DNA from: Cerrena zonata
Lineage: Eukaryota; Basidiomycota; Agaricomycetes; Polyporales; Cerrenaceae
Direction: 5' to 3'
NCBI GenBank assembly: GCA_038087015.1
Contig: JASBNA010000001.1
Coordinates: 620,001-684,000, forward strand
DNA: 64,000 nt
In this document: positions 63,390-64,000 of the stretch, one piece after another
How the letters are laid out: every line of letters starts with the position of its first letter
How positions within the stretch are numbered: position 1 is the first letter of the stretch
Notes under the pieces: generated by a model
What the model saw: only the letters and a program-made list of their open reading frames with translations
Databases searched by the model: none
What the model was told of the DNA's origin: nothing
Position numbers and translations under genes: made by a program

Positions 63390-64000
63390 ATGTCAGTAAA
63401 GCTTTCCCCAACGATCAAGCACCTCTTGACTTTGAAGAATCCTAACGTTCCCCCCGCACCTTCCCTCTCGAAGCTGTATGGCGTTTTGAAGTCAACGTAC
63501 AATGACGCAAGACAGAAACAAGCTGACCAAGGGGTGGTTGACCCTGACGGTACGTGTATCAAGTAGGGAAAGTTGGTGAGATGCTGACTGATTGTTCGGT
63601 GTACTAGACATCTTCCCTGTTGACCGCAAATTCGCCGACATCCATAGGCCATCTCTACCAGTTCACGACACGAGCTGACCCAGAAGTTGCATCCACGAGA
63701 TTGGCCGTTTCTGAAGCCGTGGGTAAGGCCGCTCTGATACGAGAGGCTGCTCTAAAGAGTACCATCTTCGTCGGTGTTCCGAGGGTAAGTCCTACACAGG
63801 GATTTCTGATCCAAAGATAGACCTTTTGATTGATTGGTCATTTTTTCCGAACAGACCATTCTTTCGCTTGCAGGGCTGCATGCCGTTCTCGAAGATGATG
63901 TGAAAGCGGGTTTACGGACAGAGACAAAGAGGTTTGTATTGCACTTTCATCTCAGTTATGAGTCATTGTGCGAATATGAAAAGTTGGTGCATGTATACTG
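63390..64000 (+). CDS. AhpD-like protein (3' end cut; frame break near 63531)
   Basis: Member of the AhpD-like/carboxymuconolactone decarboxylase superfamily as found in basidiomycetes; the reaction is unknown. Starts MSVKLSPTIKHLLTLKNPNV. The downstream exons read TSSLLTANSPTSIGHLYQFT, RLAVSEAVGKAALIREAALK, STIFVGVPR and TILSLAGLHAVLEDDVKAGL before the window ends. The typical CxxC active site of bacterial AhpD is not visible here. The first exon reaches the good donor GTACGT one base out of frame: the run GGGG at 63531-63534 would have to be GGG to give a continuous frame. See findings. Confidence 0.75.

Overview
The window looks like nuclear DNA of a basidiomycete fungus, most likely an Agaricomycete. 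Genes are short and cut by many small introns (mostly about 45-80 bases, GTRNGT donors, YAG acceptors). The gene set is that of a filamentous fungus: peroxin 11, a CLASP, an NRC-2 type kinase, a GH128 glucanase and mitochondrial uS14. A DUF6593 protein and a lineage-typical AhpD-like protein point to Agaricomycetes. There are no operons, CRISPR arrays or rRNA genes, and I see no convincing tRNA gene. The genus cannot be told from the sequence alone.

Layout: 1-1923 (-) Pch2/TRIP13 AAA+ ATPase, running off the left edge. 4238-7287 a complete Mutator-like (MULE) DNA transposon with perfect 64-bp inverted repeats and a spliced SWIM-type transposase. 7839-8559 (+) selenoprotein-W-like Rdx protein with an 8-nt microexon inside its CxxC motif. 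9669-11138 (-) Tvp38/VTT Golgi membrane protein. 12044-12553 (+) small single-helix, probably mitochondrial protein. 13483-15036 (-) PEX11, divergent from 15403-16082 (+), a Tctex-type dynein light chain. 16.1-19.1 kb holds unassigned coding-like segments. 19106-20084 (+) thiol methyltransferase; 20257-22290 (+) mitochondrial PPR-like protein.

22969-27669 (-) CLASP; 29423-~31356 (-) HSF-type transcription factor; 31.4-37.9 kb mostly non-coding with microsatellites and some small candidate genes; 37943-41097 (-) AGC kinase; 41.1-45.4 kb gene-poor; 45423-48256 (+) MFS transporter; 48668-48931 (-) small membrane protein; 49126-49532 (+) mitochondrial uS14; 49684-51579 (-) bZIP-DUF3425 transcription factor.

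53373-54121 (+) DUF6593 protein; 54482-54807 (-) RNA polymerase common subunit RPABC4, hidden in three tiny exons; 55887-56870 (+) disordered protein; 57417-58720 (-) GPATCH11-like protein; 59089-60252 (-) two-RRM RNA-binding protein; 61627-62967 (+) secreted GH128 glucanase; 63390-64000 (+) AhpD-like protein, cut by the right edge.

The genes do not form one pathway: this is an ordinary housekeeping stretch with one young transposon. The main points for follow-up are the intact MULE without a visible target-site duplication, very small exons, several small genes that simple ORF calling misses, and three genes (bZIP, AhpD-like, HSF) whose frames fail to join by about one base. Those three could be base-call indels, real lesions or unusual splicing. 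I found no convincing new multi-gene system.
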